A DNA stretch of 61,030 bases, taken from the IMG/VR virus record IMGVR_UViG_3300025849_000037, positions 1 through 61,030 of that record. The stretch is one strand, 5' to 3'. This DNA comes from a virus. The notes below the pieces were generated by a model. It worked only from the letters and a program-made list of their open reading frames with translations, did no database searches and had not been told where the DNA came from. Positions 48,720 through 58,429 of this stretch are shown here, one piece after another. Numbering within the stretch: the stretch's first letter is position 1; every line of letters starts with the position of its first letter. A program made the position numbers and the translations under genes.

Positions 48720-51428
48720 TTAAGTTAATCCGCTTATATTTACAGTCTCAATATCGTTAGCCTGCATACTATTAAACTCCACCTCAGTGGTGTTTTGGTC
48801 TTCAGGGCCTGCTTGATTCCGAATACCGTTAGGGTAAGCGTCATAAGTACCTTCTCCCATTAACCATACTTGAGTAGCGCGATAGCAGCTTTCTGTACCG
48901 ATAGCAAAGCCTGTAAAGTCTGCTGACGAGGTATTAGTCCTAAATGCTTCGCCAACTTTGTAATCATCCAACCAAGAAACAGGGTCGGTTATCATAGTTT
49001 CAATCTCAGCATCAGTAGGCATAGGTTGATTAACTCTTAATGTAGTTACTACCATAGCAGCTACTTTGCCTTGGAAGCTTCTGTTAGAAGTTCTACCGCC
49101 AATAGTTAATGAACCTGTAACAGCTCTATCCATTCTCGCTCCCGTTGAAGTCCAAGCGGACGCTACAGATAGGTTAGAACTGAGAGTCCAACTACCTGCA
49201 CTATTCATAATCCTGATATCAAACATTGCGGCGAGGGCCGACGCTGTAGCGTTTGTGCCACTTTGTCTAGTTCCATTGTTGGCTATATAAACACCATACC
49301 AATCATTATGCCCAAGGGCAGTTGAGGAAATTGTACATTCGTTGTACCCACTTCCTTCACGTCCCCAACCGAAGTATAGTCGCTTATTAGAGTCTAATCT
49401 TAAATAGATATTGTCATCTCCTGTACCTGCTCCTTCTCCACTATTCCAAATGTGTTGGTTTGACGAAACATTGTCTATATCGAATACTATTGCAGTAGCC
49501 CAAGGTCTAACACTACTACCATTAGCAGTGTAGCCCGCCGTACTAGGTGCAGCAATGTTCGTAGCATAGCCATTCATATGCAAAGGGCTTACTGTGTAGT
49601 AATTAGCCCTTTGTATTAAGTATTCGCTACCACCACTGAAGTCTATAGCCTTAGTCCAAGCTGTTGAGTTAGTTGAAGCAGGGGCATCTTCGTTGGTTAT
49701 GGTAAGCTCTAATGAACCTACACTACTACCATAAGAGTTTGCTTTAGTTACGGTAATGCTGTATAAGTCGCTAGGGTTAGCTACATTGTCTCCTGTTACT
49801 TCAGGAGCTGTACCTTGCAAATACCCTGAGACAGAGTTATAAGCCAATCCCGTAGGTATGTTGCTTAGTGCGTAAGTATTGGCATCACCCGCAGGTTTAA
49901 TCTGAAGGTTAATGTTATCACCCTCAGTAACCGTTACAGATTGACTGAACTGACTAGGTATGTAGTTAGCGTCAGCACCTGTTTGTATCTCGTTCCAAGC
50001 AATGCCTGCAGGTGATGTAGGTGCGCTTGAAGCGGCGTGAGTCATATACGTGTTAGGCATATACCAAGTCTGAACGGTTGGCTGCTCGTCGATAAAGGTA
50101 TGCGTGTGCGCTGCGCCTGCTCCGTCCGCTGCTGTTCCGTATAGTTCGTCAATAGACTCTGCGTCTGCCTCTGCACTAAATAACGGGTAGTAGAACTCAC
50201 CGTCAGGAGACTCTACGTAATACCAAGTAATAGCCGCACCTAATACAGCTTCGTTTACCGTCATGTTTTTGATACCGTTAAGTTGGTTGGCCAAAGGCAT
50301 GATAGCAAAAAATCTTAGGTCTGTATCAGCAGCAACAACGTTTTCACTACGACATATAACCTCAAAAACATTTGGAGAGGTTTCGTGAGCTATATACACT
50401 CTACCGTCGTTATCGCGACCTAGTCTGAACTTAGTCTTAGTCTGAGGGCTGTTAGAGAATCCCGCTTCATTAATCTTACCTGCACCGTTAGTAGCGTCAG
50501 CAAAAGTGAACGGAGTCGGGTATAGTCTCAGGTATAGCAACCCTTTTACAGCACTACCTGCAACATCAACATCCAAGTCAGCAACATCGTAAGTAGTCTC
50601 ATCAAATAGTCCTATGTAAACACCACGAGAATTAGTCCAATCTCCGCTGTCTTGCTCGAACTCAAAGTATTCTCCGTTTTCAGAAATTGTCTCGTTAGAG
50701 TATAGTCCATTGCTAGTATCGAAGTTACCCGCTTCAGCGGTTGATGTAAACCCTAGAGTTGAGCCTGAGCCTGTCTCTGTGATTCTGTCTCCGTAAACAG
50801 TAAATGTAGTAGAGCCGCTTGTGGTAGTTACAGTAGTCTGTGTGTTACCCGTGTTAGAGCCAACGGTAGTTCCACCTAGAACCTCGTTGAGTCTGTCTAC
50901 AGCAGCGCCAATAGTGTTGAAACCTGTTACCGCTCCGTCGAGAACGCTAACATTGTAATATCTTAAATGCGTGTAAATATCTTTGTTACCACGAACCGTA
51001 GATATCTTGATAGTACCATCAGCTTGACTAGAAGCCTGAAGAGAATTAACAGCGAAAATATCACCATTGCTAAACAATACAGTAGTATCGGTAGCGTCTC
51101 TTTGAGCGTCTAAAAGGTCGGTCTGACTAAATATAAAAGTACCTGTGTTGCTCAGTACGTTTGCATTAGCCGTGATGTATTCAACACAATCCGAAGGAGA
51201 TACAAAATCGTTTCCATCCTTGTCTTGAAAATCTGTATAAGGCAGGTTAAAGAACTCATAGATGGTTACTCCCTCTTCTACAGTTCTAATTTTATTTATT
51301 ACGTTTACATTATTCGAGTTATCCTCGTTTATCTCGCCTTCTAGACAAGAGTTCCAATATACAGGGTTTGTAGACCCTACGAATGTAATACAGTTACCTG
51401 CGTCGTTTCTTGTTACTTTAATAGCCAT
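48720..51428 (-). CDS. Large receptor-binding appendage, 902 aa
   Basis: A multidomain protein. An N-terminal region of about 200 residues is followed by beta-rich segments. Residues about 485-575 read as a putative Ig domain (VTEGDNINLQI, ALSNIPTGLAYNSVSGYLQGTAP, YSITVTKANSYGSS). A lectin-like half follows (about 590-860) with WATAIVFDID, YLRLDSNKRLYFGWG and AMVVTTLRVNQPMPTDAEIETM, similar to LamG/concanavalin folds. It probably binds surface polysaccharide. It overlaps the upstream gene by one base. Confidence 0.7.
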   Translation of the reverse strand: MAIKVTRNDAGNCITFVGSTNPVYWNSCLEGEINEDNSNNVNVINKIRTVEEGVTIYEFFNLPYTDFQDKDGNDFVSPSDCVEYITANANVLSNTGTFIFSQTDLLDAQRDATDTTVLFSNGDIFAVNSLQASSQADGTIKISTVRGNKDIYTHLRYYNVSVLDGAVTGFNTIGAAVDRLNEVLGGTTVGSNTGNTQTTVTTTSGSTTFTVYGDRITETGSGSTLGFTSTAEAGNFDTSNGLYSNETISENGEYFEFEQDSGDWTNSRGVYIGLFDETTYDVADLDVDVAGSAVKGLLYLRLYPTPFTFADATNGAGKINEAGFSNSPQTKTKFRLGRDNDGRVYIAHETSPNVFEVICRSENVVAADTDLRFFAIMPLANQLNGIKNMTVNEAVLGAAITWYYVESPDGEFYYPLFSAEADAESIDELYGTAADGAGAAHTHTFIDEQPTVQTWYMPNTYMTHAASSAPTSPAGIAWNEIQTGADANYIPSQFSQSVTVTEGDNINLQIKPAGDANTYALSNIPTGLAYNSVSGYLQGTAPEVTGDNVANPSDLYSITVTKANSYGSSVGSLELTITNEDAPASTNSTAWTKAIDFSGGSEYLIQRANYYTVSPLHMNGYATNIAAPSTAGYTANGSSVRPWATAIVFDIDNVSSNQHIWNSGEGAGTGDDNIYLRLDSNKRLYFGWGREGSGYNECTISSTALGHNDWYGVYIANNGTRQSGTNATASALAAMFDIRIMNSAGSWTLSSNLSVASAWTSTGARMDRAVTGSLTIGGRTSNRSFQGKVAAMVVTTLRVNQPMPTDAEIETMITDPVSWLDDYKVGEAFRTNTSSADFTGFAIGTESCYRATQVWLMGEGTYDAYPNGIRNQAGPEDQNTTEVEFNSMQANDIETVNISGLT

Positions 51429-52231
51429 TACTTAGTTATTGTTACTAACATTGTTAGTGGTTGGATAATTACAGGATTGTCTGATTTGATACACGGTAAA
51501 GCAATTGCGTTTACGTCTTCGTTACTAGCTAGATAAGCTGAAGAGGTTACACGTTGAAGTCTTTTTACTCCAACTGTTCCTTGACCGAAGAATGTTGTAG
51601 CTCCTTGTAGAAAGAACTCAAATGTAATAGCATCAGTGTTATCTCTTGTAGCCCACCATAATCCTGTGTCTACAGTTGTATTTTGAACTTGTGGTATGAT
51701 ATTGTAGTCAAAGCGAACTTGAACTAAGTCACCCACCTTGAGTCCATCTAGCTTGATAGAGCCCGTGTCTGACGCATTGCTGCCTGTCATAGTAGAGCCG
51801 CTCCAATCTGACAAGTCGTAGCTAATCAGCGTTGTAGTCTTACCCGCAGGCAAGTGGTCGCCACCAAACATGCCGAATCCTTGGAAGTTTGTATTAGGCG
51901 TAGGGTCACTCCAATAAGGGCTATCAACAGCCTCGTGTACGGTAGTGCTTAACGGAAACCTACGATAGTTCCCTGCATCTACGTCTGCCTGAGTGTAGTT
52001 AACACCCGTGTTGCCTGAGTGTCCGAAAACACCTGAGCTTATTTCTGTCTTGTCTGCAAATCCGCCCGTGAACTCGTATCCCGATGCGTTTACTACTATC
52101 TCTAAGTCAGCCTTCTTGGTAGTACCTGAAGCCGCTTGGGTAGTGTCAGTTGTGTCTACAACAGGAAGGAATAAACCCGTCCCGTCTACATTACCCACAT
52201 TGGATAACTGTGATATCTTAGTATTACTCAT
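51428..52231 (-). CDS. Tail fibre/appendage protein, 267 aa
   Basis: The start, MSNTKISQLSNVGNVDGTGLFLPVVD, is a recurrent N-terminal motif of fibre proteins that attach to the tail. The rest is beta-rich with Asp/Thr/Ser repeats and a Trp-rich stretch near 100-190. It overlaps the genes on both sides by one base, so it is translated with the appendage operon. Confidence 0.65.
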   Translation of the reverse strand: MSNTKISQLSNVGNVDGTGLFLPVVDTTDTTQAASGTTKKADLEIVVNASGYEFTGGFADKTEISSGVFGHSGNTGVNYTQADVDAGNYRRFPLSTTVHEAVDSPYWSDPTPNTNFQGFGMFGGDHLPAGKTTTLISYDLSDWSGSTMTGSNASDTGSIKLDGLKVGDLVQVRFDYNIIPQVQNTTVDTGLWWATRDNTDAITFEFFLQGATTFFGQGTVGVKRLQRVTSSAYLASNEDVNAIALPCIKSDNPVIIQPLTMLVTITK

Positions 52232-52371
52232 TATAGGTTTTCTCTTATTAGGTTATTTCCATCTTCTCTAGCTATAGGTGTCCCATCCTCTTCCGTTATA
52301 AAAGAGACAAAAAGACTCCCACCTTGCTCTTTGGTGAGGTTGGTTAATATGTTGGGCAGTCCTAAAGGCAT
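52231..52371 (-). CDS. Very small appendage-operon protein, 46 aa
   Basis: The ATG at 52371 overlaps the stop of the upstream gene. The ending, FITEEDGTPIAREDGNNLIREN, carries the short EDG-type motif often found where fibre genes begin. Likely structural; too short for more. Confidence 0.6.
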   Translation of the reverse strand: MPLGLPNILTNLTKEQGGSLFVSFITEEDGTPIAREDGNNLIRENL

Positions 52372-52643
52372 TATCGAATGTATGCTATTACAGTTCCTGT
52401 TCCTACCGAAATTGTTTGAAAGTCTCCATAAACTACCATTCCTTGAGCCAAGTCTACTCCGCCTAAAGCGTCGCCTGTCTGCGTAGTCGTAGTTACGTTG
52501 GTAGCTACTGATAAGCAGTAAACGCATACATACTCCTCGCCTGCGGGTTGGGAAAATGTATTATCTACTACTCTGAATCCTTGCTGCCCAAAAGCTGCGT
52601 TTTGGAAGTCACCTGTAGAGGTGAAGTTTGTCTTTCTTGCCAT
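52371..52643 (-). CDS. Small virion-region protein, 90 aa
   Basis: A beta-rich Thr/Gly/Val protein beginning MARKTNFTSTGDFQNAAFGQQGF, with a Cys pair (CVYC) near the middle. It lies between the portal gene and the appendage genes. Possibly a small head or tail structural component. No recognised family. Confidence 0.6.
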   Translation of the reverse strand: MARKTNFTSTGDFQNAAFGQQGFRVVDNTFSQPAGEEYVCVYCLSVATNVTTTTQTGDALGGVDLAQGMVVYGDFQTISVGTGTVIAYIR

Positions 52644-52659
52644 TTTGTATTAAGGTTTA

Positions 52660-55083
52660 TTATTTCATCATTGAATCAAGGAAGCTGTCTTCTTCGTTTT
52701 CAGGTAGCTCACCTCTTTCTCCTTTACGTTGAGAGATTAGCTTAGATTGCTCTGCAGACTGCTTTTTAACGCGAGCGTCTTTACGGTCTTCCTGAGCTTC
52801 TAAAACAGTTTTCTTCATTTCTGCACTTGCTCCCGCTACATCTTTAGCGTTAGCTCCTTTGAGTTTCTCTAGTTCTAATTTGAACTGATATTCCATTTGC
52901 ATGCGTTGCATTTCCAACTGAGCCTTCATTTGCTCTGCCTGCATATCTAGCTGAGCCTGAGCTTGAGCCGTTTGCATATCAGCTTGTGCTTTAGCCTGTG
53001 ATGCCTGAGCTGCTGACTGTCCTTGCATTTGTGCATTCTGTTGAGCTTGCTGCTGTTGGCGCTTAATACGCTTGCCTCTACGTACGATGAGTAGACGCTC
53101 TGCTTGGTCAACATCCTTCAAACGACGGATAGCGATAGCATCTTCTATGTCGATTTCTTTCTGAGCCAAAGCCTGTTGAATGTTTTGCTCTAGGTATACT
53201 TTATCGCCTTCGTCCATTTCTGTGCTTACAGTTACGCCGAAGTTAAACATAGGTAGATTCTCAAACTCTTTAAGAGTGTTCATAGCGTGCTTACCTACTG
53301 CCTTCTTGTACGTGCCGAATAAAACAGACTCCTTTGGTAGAATCTGCAGACATTTAATAACGTCCTCACATACTCTTTTGTATAGAACTAAAGATGCGTG
53401 AGTAATGTCATACAAAGCATTGTTTGCTGATGCTATCTGCTGCTGACGTACACCCACTAAATCGTTAGACTTAGCTGTAGAGCCATCAACGGCCTCGTTA
53501 ACACCTGTGGCATCGCGAATCATACGTAAGTAGTGGTTGTATAAACCAATCAATTCGTTTACGTTACGTATAGTATTGTTTATCTCTCTGATAGGTGGAT
53601 TTGCGAATCCTCCTTCAGGGTTTTTAGAGCGGTAATACATCACACCTGTCTGCTCGTAGATATCTTGGATATCCAACGGAGATAACTCGCCACCTGCGCC
53701 AAGCTGTACATTGTCCAATCCCTCGATATCAATCATAATACCATCAGGCTTTGCCTTAGCGATAGACTGCTGAATCTTTAAGTGTGTAATCTGTAATTGG
53801 TCAGCAAAACCGATAATGCTAGTCACCATAGACTTAGGAGTCATGCGACGTAGATTCGTAGCTACAATAGAGTAAGACAGAGTAGTTCTGCTTAGGTCAT
53901 GTATGTTACGGGGTTGGTTGTGCTTTTTACCGTAGTTAAGTAGTACGTCAGAGCCATCTATATACATTCCACCGTATAGACACATGTTTTTCATATGTAC
54001 AGGGTTTCTATCATATACAGACTGAGTAGGCATTTTGTACTCTTCACCTTTGAAGTAGAAGCCCATGTTTCCATACTTGGACATCTTCTCTTCGTATATC
54101 ATTTCGTCTAGACCGATATACTCAAAGTCTAATACGTTTACTGTGTATTCGTCATATCCGTAAGACTGACGACCTGTGCGTTGGTCATAGTAATTTCTAG
54201 CTACCTTAGAGCTGTCGTTACCGAACTTATTCTTTACTCCTTGTCCTATTTTTTCCCACTGCTCTTCAGACACGCTGTTACCTGCGATTCTTTTGAGCTC
54301 CATGATTGTCATAATGCGAATCTCACCTGCGTATACCAAGTCCTTTAAGAACGGGTCTTCAGAGTAAGAGTGAATTAAGTGACTAGGGTCAACATAACGC
54401 TCAGTAATACCATGGTTAGGGTCGTTCTCACGTTTAACCGCAGCCATACCACAGACTACTAAATCCTCTACAGCTCTACGGAACGTACTATCATTAAAGT
54501 CATTCCACTCTAGGGTTAAGTTACATGCAACCTGAGCAGCGATTTCTGCAGCAATCTTGATGTTTGTGTCCATGAATATCTCTGCCTCTTCCTGTGTGTC
54601 AGGTAGGTTGTCGATATCATCAGTAACTTGAGCTCCAAGGTCGCGCATCTCTGTCAAAAACTCTTTGTTCTCGATAGCAGCTTTTACACGAGCTTTTTTG
54701 TTCTCCTTCTCACCGCGTGAGATAGGGTCAATAGCCTCTAAGTTAGGATATGGTTTTTGAGATAGTATTTTGTTTACTACAATCTTTACGAATTTAGGAA
54801 CAATAGGTACAGGAGTCCAATCTAGGTTAAGTAGCGTTCCGCCACCACCGACACCGTCAAGACTGTTAAGTATTTGCTTGTATATTTGAGTAGACTGAGT
54901 TCCTTGAGCGTAATCTCTAGCTCTTTCAAACTCCTTCATTCTTTTCTGATACAAAGATGATGTTGACTCTGTGCCTCCCCATTGACCGAGGATAGCTTTT
55001 GCGTAAGCCTTACCGTACCCTTGAGATAACTTCTCAGTGGATTTAGCAGTAGGGTCAGGGAAATTTCCGTAATTCTTCTTCAT
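52660..55083 (-). CDS. Portal protein
   Basis: An 807-residue protein of the size of crAss-like and Bacteroidota podovirus portals. Residues 1-130 are mainly helical, then comes a mixed wing/stem region (NPNHGITERYVDPSHLIHSYSEDP...). From about 640 to 750 lies a long Gln/Ala/Met coiled coil, QAQAQLDMQAEQMKAQLEMQRMQMEYQ, like the barrel helices of long portals. It directly follows the terminase gene, as in most tailed phages. The call rests on size, architecture and order. Confidence 0.8.
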   Translation of the reverse strand: MKKNYGNFPDPTAKSTEKLSQGYGKAYAKAILGQWGGTESTSSLYQKRMKEFERARDYAQGTQSTQIYKQILNSLDGVGGGGTLLNLDWTPVPIVPKFVKIVVNKILSQKPYPNLEAIDPISRGEKENKKARVKAAIENKEFLTEMRDLGAQVTDDIDNLPDTQEEAEIFMDTNIKIAAEIAAQVACNLTLEWNDFNDSTFRRAVEDLVVCGMAAVKRENDPNHGITERYVDPSHLIHSYSEDPFLKDLVYAGEIRIMTIMELKRIAGNSVSEEQWEKIGQGVKNKFGNDSSKVARNYYDQRTGRQSYGYDEYTVNVLDFEYIGLDEMIYEEKMSKYGNMGFYFKGEEYKMPTQSVYDRNPVHMKNMCLYGGMYIDGSDVLLNYGKKHNQPRNIHDLSRTTLSYSIVATNLRRMTPKSMVTSIIGFADQLQITHLKIQQSIAKAKPDGIMIDIEGLDNVQLGAGGELSPLDIQDIYEQTGVMYYRSKNPEGGFANPPIREINNTIRNVNELIGLYNHYLRMIRDATGVNEAVDGSTAKSNDLVGVRQQQIASANNALYDITHASLVLYKRVCEDVIKCLQILPKESVLFGTYKKAVGKHAMNTLKEFENLPMFNFGVTVSTEMDEGDKVYLEQNIQQALAQKEIDIEDAIAIRRLKDVDQAERLLIVRRGKRIKRQQQQAQQNAQMQGQSAAQASQAKAQADMQTAQAQAQLDMQAEQMKAQLEMQRMQMEYQFKLELEKLKGANAKDVAGASAEMKKTVLEAQEDRKDARVKKQSAEQSKLISQRKGERGELPENEEDSFLDSMMK

Positions 55084-55116
55084 CGTAGTGCGTTTCGCTC
55101 TTGATTAACTATTGTG

Positions 55117-55124
55117 CAAAGATA
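55117..55124 (-). promoter_or_regulatory. -7 box before the portal gene
   Basis: TATCTTTG on the minus strand, 34 bases upstream of the portal start, just past the terminase stop. No TTG at 20 bases. Confidence 0.5.
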
Positions 55125-55135
55125 AGAAAAAATCC

Positions 55136-57259
55136 CTAAGCGTTCGGGTTGTACCGTCTGAAGAATGTCTTGTTAGTGAAGTCCGCTTGTTTCTGTACCT
55201 TCGGCTTAATTTGAGCAGCTAGTAAACAGAGTCCGCTTGATATAGTTAAATCATACTTGGTACGATTGTCTATACGAAAGCCTATCCAATCTTCTAGCGT
55301 ATCCTGTAGATACATTCTACCCATCTGTCCTGTGTCTATGTTCTCTCCTACGTAGTTATGTATATAAGACTCTATAGCCATGGCATGCGCCTGTATAACC
55401 TCTGCTGAGGTAGACGGTATACCTTTAGTCTTAGACTTGGATGCTCCGCCACCTAAATGTGCAGGGCGGTCAAGCAGATACTCTAAATACCCACGCTCCT
55501 CAAAATAACGAGCTATACCGTATTTGTTGTTCTCGATTAGGATTGGGTATCCAAAGTATACTGCCGCCATTAATACATCTTCATAGAATATCTTAGCCAT
55601 GGGTGGACGTGAACAATACTCTGCTACGAATACGTTGCTAATACCATTCATGTTAAACTTGTTATAGAAGTGACAAGCCCCCTTCGAGCCTCTACCATCT
55701 GTGGTAGCGTCAAGGTCATAGCTATCGACTCCCCCTACACCTAGGTTTCCGTGGGGCGCTTGATAGTGTCCGTTTCTGTGCTTAGACCTAACGTTACGAT
55801 TATCCTGCTTCGGCTGCCATGATAGAGTCCATCTACCTTCGGGTGACGGTTCAAACACAACCTCTGAGTCCATGTCCCCGTTTTTCCAATGGAAGTTACC
55901 CTTTACTACAGGGCTAGGGTACATCATATCGTTATATTCTTTCTGCTCGTATATCTTACCTAGATTGAACAGACTACTTTCTACCGAGTCACGAAATGCT
56001 TCCTGTGTAGAGAATGGGAACTGACGAGTAACCTCGTTCAATTCGTTTGCATCATTCTTGAGTGCTTTCCTTTCGTTGTTGAGGTAAGTCCTTGCGCCAT
56101 AGTCGATTAGCTCACCGTCGGAAGTTTCAGCAACTGTTTCAGGGTCGTCAATAATGGGGTTTCCGAACTTGTCGAAGAATCCTTCAAGCGCTTCGTAAGC
56201 GGGGATGAATATACGGTAGAGCATAGACCGTGTACGGCCATTTGCATTTCTTTGCGACGGGTCTGAGTCATTCCAAAGGTCTTTATATTGAGAGCCACCT
56301 TTAGCCATAGGGTTTACCGTAGAGCCTACCAAAGCAGTACCTACAATCTTACGACCTACAATTAAACAGGTTCTGTTAATACGCCATGCTTCACGGATGT
56401 CCGCAGGCTTTTCCCACTTACCCGCCTCATCGAGAAACAGGTAGTATAGGCGCTCACCATCATAGGCGTTGTTCACTGTGTTTTTCCAATTTATTACGGT
56501 ATTCAGTGCTTCACCGACTTGAGCTGTCTTATTGTTTTTAGTAATCTTTTTCGCAGGCTCACGGAAAGCAAGCTCAACACGAGGGTTAGTAGAACCATCT
56601 TGAATAGGTTTAAAGAAGAACGGGAAGTGTCTATACATAGATACCACCTTTTTCATAAAGACGTTGTCACGTGCATCAGAACCTGTCTTAGACATAATGC
56701 CTAGAACCTTATCTTTTACAAGAGTGCCCTCCGCTAACAGAGTAGCTACCGCCATGTTTGTATATCCTGAACGTCTACACTTGGTAAACAACTGACCTAC
56801 ACAACGTGGGTCAACTTTACAGGCTTCTGCGTGAATAAATAGTTTGCGTTGAAATGCGAGGTAGTCCCCGTAGAATGAACCATCAATCTTCACCCACTGA
56901 AGCATGAAGTAATGTGTTCCTGTTATATAAGTTTTTTGACCATCAATGTAAAGCCAAACCCCTTCAGACCTACGCTTAAACTCTTGCTCGATATATGAAC
57001 GATAGGTCTTTCGAAAGTTACTCGGCTGTTCCGCCCACTCATCCATAGAACGTATCCCCTTGAGCGCTTCAGGCAGGGCTTGACGTTTCCAATACTGCTC
57101 ACTCCTATCATCAGAGGAAAACAACGTCGCATCCTCAGAGGGTTCAACAGGAAGTTGTATAAACAAACCCTCCAATTCGATGATTTCACCCATCGTATCG
57201 TTAGGGCATATGTTGATAACATGCTCCTCATATCCTTCTATTCTTTTTAGGCCTGCCAT
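55136..57259 (-). CDS. terL: Terminase large subunit
   Basis: A 707-residue packaging motor. The ATPase has a deviant Walker A, LFTKCRRSGYTNMA (158-171), and a clear Walker B with catalytic Glu, YYLFLDEAG (272-280); AFREPAKKITKN (231-242) precedes it. The nuclease half has D512 in GGVDSYDLD, a strand-acidic VFVAEY near 543-548 and LIENN near 574-578, the three acids of the RNase-H-like site. Length and layout fit the large terminases of crAss-like phages. The small subunit is not recognised; the 95-residue upstream gene is a candidate. Confidence 0.9.
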   Translation of the reverse strand: MAGLKRIEGYEEHVINICPNDTMGEIIELEGLFIQLPVEPSEDATLFSSDDRSEQYWKRQALPEALKGIRSMDEWAEQPSNFRKTYRSYIEQEFKRRSEGVWLYIDGQKTYITGTHYFMLQWVKIDGSFYGDYLAFQRKLFIHAEACKVDPRCVGQLFTKCRRSGYTNMAVATLLAEGTLVKDKVLGIMSKTGSDARDNVFMKKVVSMYRHFPFFFKPIQDGSTNPRVELAFREPAKKITKNNKTAQVGEALNTVINWKNTVNNAYDGERLYYLFLDEAGKWEKPADIREAWRINRTCLIVGRKIVGTALVGSTVNPMAKGGSQYKDLWNDSDPSQRNANGRTRSMLYRIFIPAYEALEGFFDKFGNPIIDDPETVAETSDGELIDYGARTYLNNERKALKNDANELNEVTRQFPFSTQEAFRDSVESSLFNLGKIYEQKEYNDMMYPSPVVKGNFHWKNGDMDSEVVFEPSPEGRWTLSWQPKQDNRNVRSKHRNGHYQAPHGNLGVGGVDSYDLDATTDGRGSKGACHFYNKFNMNGISNVFVAEYCSRPPMAKIFYEDVLMAAVYFGYPILIENNKYGIARYFEERGYLEYLLDRPAHLGGGASKSKTKGIPSTSAEVIQAHAMAIESYIHNYVGENIDTGQMGRMYLQDTLEDWIGFRIDNRTKYDLTISSGLCLLAAQIKPKVQKQADFTNKTFFRRYNPNA

Positions 57260-57276
57260 ACTTAGTGTACAACGTA

Positions 57277-57284
57277 CAAATATA
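57277..57284 (-). promoter_or_regulatory. -7 box before the terminase gene
   Basis: TATATTTG on the minus strand, 17 bases before the start at 57259. The next TTG is 28 bases further up, too far for the standard pattern. Confidence 0.5.
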
Positions 57285-57319
57285 CGTTTAATATATTAAT
57301 TAAATGTTTAAACAAAAAA

Positions 57320-57607
57320 CTACTTACTGAATCTTTCAGCGAATCCACCACCAAAGTCTTTTTCTTCGTCTATAGTGCCTGTTTCTCTTGCGTTCTTTAT
57401 CATTTGTTCTATATCCTGCCTAACCACTAACAGCTCCTTAGCGTCCATTGCTGTCTGCTTTATTGATGCTAGTTCGGCTTTACGAGCAGAGCCCGTGACC
57501 TCTTGGTCAACAGGCTTCTCGATTTCTTCTATCATATTGCTGATTGCCTTCTCGGTAGCCCTTAGTAGGTTTTCCGCTGCAGTCAACGTAAAATTAGTAT
57601 CAGACAT
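57320..57607 (-). CDS. Possible terminase small subunit or helical partner, 95 aa
   Basis: The ATG at 57607 (MSDTNF) is preferred since it lies just after the -7 box at 57614-57621. The protein is all helical, charged, with a coiled-coil-prone middle and an acidic Gly end (EKDFGGGFAERFSK). Its place immediately before the large terminase gene is where small subunits lie, but no DNA-binding motif is visible. Call is positional. Confidence 0.4.
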   Translation of the reverse strand: MSDTNFTLTAAENLLRATEKAISNMIEEIEKPVDQEVTGSARKAELASIKQTAMDAKELLVVRQDIEQMIKNARETGTIDEEKDFGGGFAERFSK

Positions 57608-58187
57608 AAGCTGCAAATATATAAGCAGGTTTCATACGGAATACTTGAGAACCATCGGGCAGAGTTATTCTGTAGTCGGCATTCTTACCGTACATTACAA
57701 CATCTCCAACCTCTAGTCCTAACTCCTCTGTACCTGCACTAGGGTATAATACGGCTGCCTCTTGCTTAGCCTCAACTAGCTCAGTCCCTAAGAACAAGCC
57801 ACCTTCGCTAACAATGTCAACCTCTTTATCTTCTGTAGCTTCTAAAATAACCCAATCACCTAGAACGGTAACAGAGTCATCCTCGTGTATAACCATGTAA
57901 GCCTGACCGTTAATCTCGGTAGGATGCCAAGCCACTAAGTAGTGGTCTTCTCCAATTCCGTATTTCTCGGGTTGTTGGTTCACGTGGTGATGGAAGACTA
58001 AAGTATCCCCAACCTTAACTGACTCGGGTAAATCAGCTTTGGCGGGAATCGCTTTAATCGTACCATAAGATACACGCCCCTTGAAGTCATCCCAACGGGT
58101 GTCTTTTATAAGTTCAATCCCTGCTACCTCAACGGTATCTCCGAACAACTTAGGGACGTGCACTATGAAATCGTATAATGGTCTCAT
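57600..58187 (-). CDS. GroES-like co-chaperonin with two GroES-type halves
   Basis: A 195-residue protein. The first half (about 20-100) has GTIKAIPAKADLPESVKVGDTLVFHHH, a match to the GroES beta-barrel pattern of G-V-V-x-A-G-G plus K-V-G-D-x-V-x-F. The second half (about 135-195) repeats LELVEAKQEAAV..., LGLEVGDVVMYGKNADY and ends like GroES subunits. A tandem barrel in a phage protein could cap host GroEL with altered symmetry to fold capsid proteins. It overlaps the next gene's start by 8 bases. Confidence 0.65.
   Translation of the reverse strand: MRPLYDFIVHVPKLFGDTVEVAGIELIKDTRWDDFKGRVSYGTIKAIPAKADLPESVKVGDTLVFHHHVNQQPEKYGIGEDHYLVAWHPTEINGQAYMVIHEDDSVTVLGDWVILEATEDKEVDIVSEGGLFLGTELVEAKQEAAVLYPSAGTEELGLEVGDVVMYGKNADYRITLPDGSQVFRMKPAYIFAAYV
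57614..57621 (-). promoter_or_regulatory. -7 box before the terminase-partner gene
   Basis: TATATTTG on the minus strand, 6 bases before the start at 57607, inside the 3-prime part of the GroES-like gene. Confidence 0.5.
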
Positions 58188-58429
58188 TATCCTAGGTCTA
58201 TATCGTATTCAACAATAACAGGCATATTTTCAATAGCCTTCCATAGGATTACTCCATCTTCGTTCTCTACATATATAAGGTAACGTGAGCGTCCGTAGAG
58301 CTGCTCTGCGCGACCATCTACTGCAATAGCATGGATAGTTCCGCCACCGTATACTGATTGTCCTACAACAAAGGCGAACCCATTCTTTGGGTCACGTCCT
58401 GATATGATTTTTCTAATTGGCTGCTCCAT
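58187..58429 (-). CDS. Hypothetical protein, 80 aa
   Basis: A beta-rich protein with GGGTIHAI and a YLIYVENEDG strand pair, overlapping both neighbours. Its size and fold type suggest a small adaptor, but no family is recognised. It lies in the operon that leads into the terminase. Confidence 0.6.
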   Translation of the reverse strand: MEQPIRKIISGRDPKNGFAFVVGQSVYGGGTIHAIAVDGRAEQLYGRSRYLIYVENEDGVILWKAIENMPVIVEYDIDLG

